Below are positions 5,774 through 7,468 of a stretch of 7,468 nucleotides of DNA, piece after piece (positions within the stretch are counted from its first letter, which is position 1; each line of letters starts with the position of its first letter). Made by a program: the position numbers and the translations under genes. The stretch spans positions 1 to 7,468 of the forward strand of contig JAPLHL010000497.1 of the NCBI GenBank assembly GCA_026389655.1, in the 5' to 3' direction. The DNA comes from Chloroflexota bacterium. GTDB taxonomy: Bacteria > Chloroflexota > Dehalococcoidia > GIF9 > UBA5629. The notes under the pieces were generated by a model. It was not told where the DNA came from, did no database searches, and worked only from the letters and a program-made list of their open reading frames with translations.

Positions 5774-6048
5774 TTGGCCCTGGGGAAACATTTATTGCTG
5801 GAACTAATGGACTGCAATCATGATCTTTTGAACGATGTCGAATATCTGAGAAAGGCCCTGTCGGATGTGGCCACAAAGATAGGCGCTACGGTCATCAAGG
5901 ACTCGTTTTACCAGTTTACTCCCCAGGGAGTCAGCGGTGTAATCATAATAGCAGAATCGCACATTTCTATTCACACAAAGCCAAATCGACCACATACATA
6001 GAATTAAACCGGGGAATTATATCGGAAAATAAAGTGGAAGTAAGTTAA
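5774..6048 (+). pseudogene. speD: S-adenosylmethionine decarboxylase, internally deleted and frameshifted
   Basis: Intact SpeD is a self-processing pyruvoyl enzyme that makes decarboxylated S-adenosylmethionine, the aminopropyl donor for polyamine synthesis. From the TTG at 5774 the frame gives a normal N-terminal half, ending in AESHISIHT with the pyruvoyl-forming Ser62 and processing His67. It then reads a few unrelated codons and stops at 5999-6001, giving 75 residues where prokaryotic SpeD has about 115-130. The sequence from 5977 in another frame reads KAKSTTYIELNRGI and on to a TAA at 6046-6048, which looks like the normal SpeD C-terminus (T. maritima SpeD, as I recall it, has KAL-KAKR at this place). 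What is missing is about 31 codons (the WPEYGYAAVD, FTCG and DPWKA region), including the catalytic Cys. The deletion length is one more than a multiple of three. The ancestral stop lies 3 bp before the speE ATG. Real loss or assembly error cannot be separated here; the shortened product should be inactive. Confidence 0.85.
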
Positions 6049-6051
6049 ATA

Positions 6052-6978
6052 ATGGGAAAAACTGGTTTTCACAATAAGAACAAATGGCTAATTGATGAAT
6101 TGTCAACAGACCTGGTGCAGATCCATGGCATAAAGCGTGTTCTTCATGATACTACTACCAAATTTCAATATGCGCAGATAATGGAAACGGCTACTTTCGG
6201 GATCTGCCTGGTACTGGACGGTAAAATACAATCCGGAGAGAAGGACGAGTTTATATACCACGAATCCCTGGTGCATCCAGCGATGATCGCTCATCCACAC
6301 CCCCGGAACGTATTTATTGCAGGTGGTGGTGAGGGCGCCACTTTGCGTGAAGTGTTGATGTACAAGACGGTTAAGAAAGCTGTGATGGTCGATATCGATG
6401 AAGAGGTCGTTAACCTTTGCCGGAAATACCTGCCCACCTTCCATCGGGGCTCATTTGATGATAAAAGGGCCGAGCTGAGATACGAAGATGCACGAAAATA
6501 TATCGCTGATACCCGTGACCGTTTTGATGTCGCTATAATAGACCTGGCTGACCCTGTTGAAGCTGGACCTGCCCAAATGTTATACACACAGGAGTTCTAT
6601 CAATTGGTCAAAGATAAGCTTACGCCGGGCGGAATTATGGTAGTACAATCGGGCCAATCGGGATGGATTAACCTGAATAACTTTTTTGCGATCAATGGGA
6701 CACTTAAGAGCATTTTTAAATATGTTCGTCCTTACCAGGTTTACGTACCGTCGTTTGTTGATCTGTGGGGATTTCACGTGGTATCTGACCAAGTAGATGC
6801 TGGACGACTCAGTCCCAGGGAGATTAATTCGAGAATAGCTGAAAGGGTTTCCGGCAGTCTGCAAACATACGACGGCATATCGCACCAGGGAATGTTCTCA
6901 TTACCTAAAAGGCTGCGCCGGAAGCTGGGACGCACACATAAGGTAATCACTGATCAGTCGCCGCTTATAGTATACTAA
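6052..6978 (+). CDS. speE: Spermidine/thermospermine synthase-family aminopropyltransferase
   Basis: Transfers an aminopropyl group from decarboxylated S-adenosylmethionine to an amine acceptor in the cytoplasm. The 308 residues comprise a short N-terminal beta domain (about 1-70, with LDGKIQSGEKDEFIYHE at 55-71) and a Rossmann methyltransferase-like domain. The latter has the donor-binding loop GGGEGATLRE (91-100), acidic strand end VMVDIDEEVV (111-120), EDA (145-147) and the catalytic-site DLADP (164-168). GGGEGA, DLADPVEAGP, YVPSFVDLWG (231-240) and the RIAERVSGSL segment recall plant ACL5-type thermospermine synthases more than classical SpeE (GGGDGG, DPxGP), so the product may be thermospermine or another longer or aminopropylagmatine-type polyamine. 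The acceptor is not settled by sequence. ATG start; GGAAG lies 11 bp upstream, a weak site, and the ancestral speD stop lay 3 bp before, so it was probably translated by coupling that the speD lesion now weakens. Its stop overlaps that of the convergent GNAT gene by 4 bp. Confidence 0.93.
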   Translation: MGKTGFHNKNKWLIDELSTDLVQIHGIKRVLHDTTTKFQYAQIMETATFGICLVLDGKIQSGEKDEFIYHESLVHPAMIAHPHPRNVFIAGGGEGATLREVLMYKTVKKAVMVDIDEEVVNLCRKYLPTFHRGSFDDKRAELRYEDARKYIADTRDRFDVAIIDLADPVEAGPAQMLYTQEFYQLVKDKLTPGGIMVVQSGQSGWINLNNFFAINGTLKSIFKYVRPYQVYVPSFVDLWGFHVVSDQVDAGRLSPREINSRIAERVSGSLQTYDGISHQGMFSLPKRLRRKLGRTHKVITDQSPLIVY

Positions 6979-7468
6979 GAGGTTTCCGGTTTTTGCGGGC
7001 GGTGGCTTTCCATTACCAGGAAATGGTACTCACCTATAATTAGACTGTCCGAAAAAGTGAATCCGCATTTTTTAAAACACCTCTGCGCACGGATGTTCCA
7101 ATCAAGTGTGCGCAGCACTATTTTTTCTATATCAGAGGTACTGAATATATGATGCATGATGGTTTCCAGCGCGTCTGCTCCGTAACCTTGACCCCAGTAG
7201 TCTCTTTCACCTATAAGGATACCTATCTCAGTGCTGTTGTCTATGAAATCGATGTTAAAAAGGCTGCATTCGCCGATATGCGTTCCTTCAAGTGTATCAA
7301 CGGCCAGGGTATAGGTTAATCCAGGGTATTCCAGCTCAAGTGAGTAGCGGTCCAGGAATTCAGCGTATGAGAGACTCACGGGGATAGTGGCATCAAGCCG
7401 GCATAGCTCCTCGTCCGTCCTCCATTTGTACTCTTTGGTGCAGTCCTTGAGCTTACGGGGACGAAGGC
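6975..7468 (-). CDS. GNAT-family N-acetyltransferase, 5' end beyond window
   Basis: Transfers an acetyl group from acetyl-CoA to an amine on an unidentified substrate (small molecule or protein N-terminus). The frame stays open from the TAG at 6975 to the right edge, so the start is outside. The GTG at 7379 is an internal codon, since upstream residues (LRPRKLKDCTKEYKWRTDEE and on) fit the first strand and helices of a RimJ/RimL-like fold. Visible landmarks are the CSLFNIDF strand region, GILIGERDYWGQGYGADAL with the acetyl-CoA pyrophosphate-binding QGYGAD turn, and the C-terminal RTLDWNIRAQRCFKKCGF segment typical of this subgroup. About 164 residues are visible and the family usually has 170-190, so little is missing. 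The gene is convergent with speE with a 4-bp stop overlap, so no terminator fits between them. Confidence 0.9.
   Translation of the reverse strand, partial: LRPRKLKDCTKEYKWRTDEELCRLDATIPVSLSYAEFLDRYSLELEYPGLTYTLAVDTLEGTHIGECSLFNIDFIDNSTEIGILIGERDYWGQGYGADALETIMHHIFSTSDIEKIVLRTLDWNIRAQRCFKKCGFTFSDSLIIGEYHFLVMESHRPQKPETS

Noticed and set aside
5774..6001. Naturally short 75-residue SpeD
   Set aside because: The conserved C-terminal SpeD tail remains right after it in another frame and the catalytic Cys region is missing, which fits a deletion rather than a short functional form.
6975..7379. GNAT gene complete with a GTG start at 7379
   Set aside because: The frame stays open to the window edge and the upstream residues fit the N-terminal part of the fold, so the gene is partial and the GTG is internal.

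Overview
The window looks like ordinary bacterial chromosome of moderate GC content, with short intergenic gaps, sigma70-type promoters, good Shine-Dalgarno sites and ATG, GTG and TTG starts. No phage, transposase, CRISPR or RNA gene is visible. My best guess for the host is a Chloroflexota (Dehalococcoidia-like) bacterium. This rests on remembered resemblance of the greA-lysS-serS cluster, the stand-alone P-loop/DRTGG protein and the speD-speE pair, not on a search, so it is tentative.

Layout. From 3392 leftward runs a tight three-gene operon, greA-lysS-serS, linking an RNA polymerase rescue factor to two class II aminoacyl-tRNA synthetases. It is driven by a good promoter near 3468-3496, and a hairpin with a T-run sits in the greA leader, which could act as an attenuator. 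From overlapping divergent promoter elements a single gene runs rightward (3537-4586), encoding a BioD/Pta-N-like P-loop domain fused to a DRTGG domain. It overlaps tail-to-tail with a small DUF2007-type gene (4555-4833). A perfect 18-bp inverted repeat at 4853-4895 is a likely bidirectional terminator. Next, on the minus strand, is an exported protein with 18 cysteines that I do not recognise (4911-5588), with a near-consensus promoter. Divergent from it is the polyamine pair speD-speE (5774-6978), and at the right edge is a GNAT acetyltransferase whose 5' end lies outside the window.

The two most important observations are lesions in conserved genes. lysS carries an in-frame TAA at codon 13 (2882-2884): the LysS reading frame continues without shift on both sides of the stop, and no ATG, GTG or TTG lies between the stop and the OB-fold. 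speD stops just after its pyruvoyl-forming Ser/His motif, but its normal C-terminal tail is still present in another frame (5977-6048) directly before speE. About 31 codons, including the catalytic Cys, have therefore been deleted. The neighbouring speE is intact and resembles thermospermine-synthase-type aminopropyltransferases, which need the product SpeD would make. Whether the lesions are real or come from assembly or sequencing error cannot be told from the sequence alone.

Smaller points: the GreA coiled-coil tip lacks the two acidic residues used for transcript cleavage in E. coli GreA, and two convergent gene pairs overlap at their 3' ends. I see no convincing undescribed multi-gene system; the Cys-rich exported protein is the best candidate for something uncharacterised.
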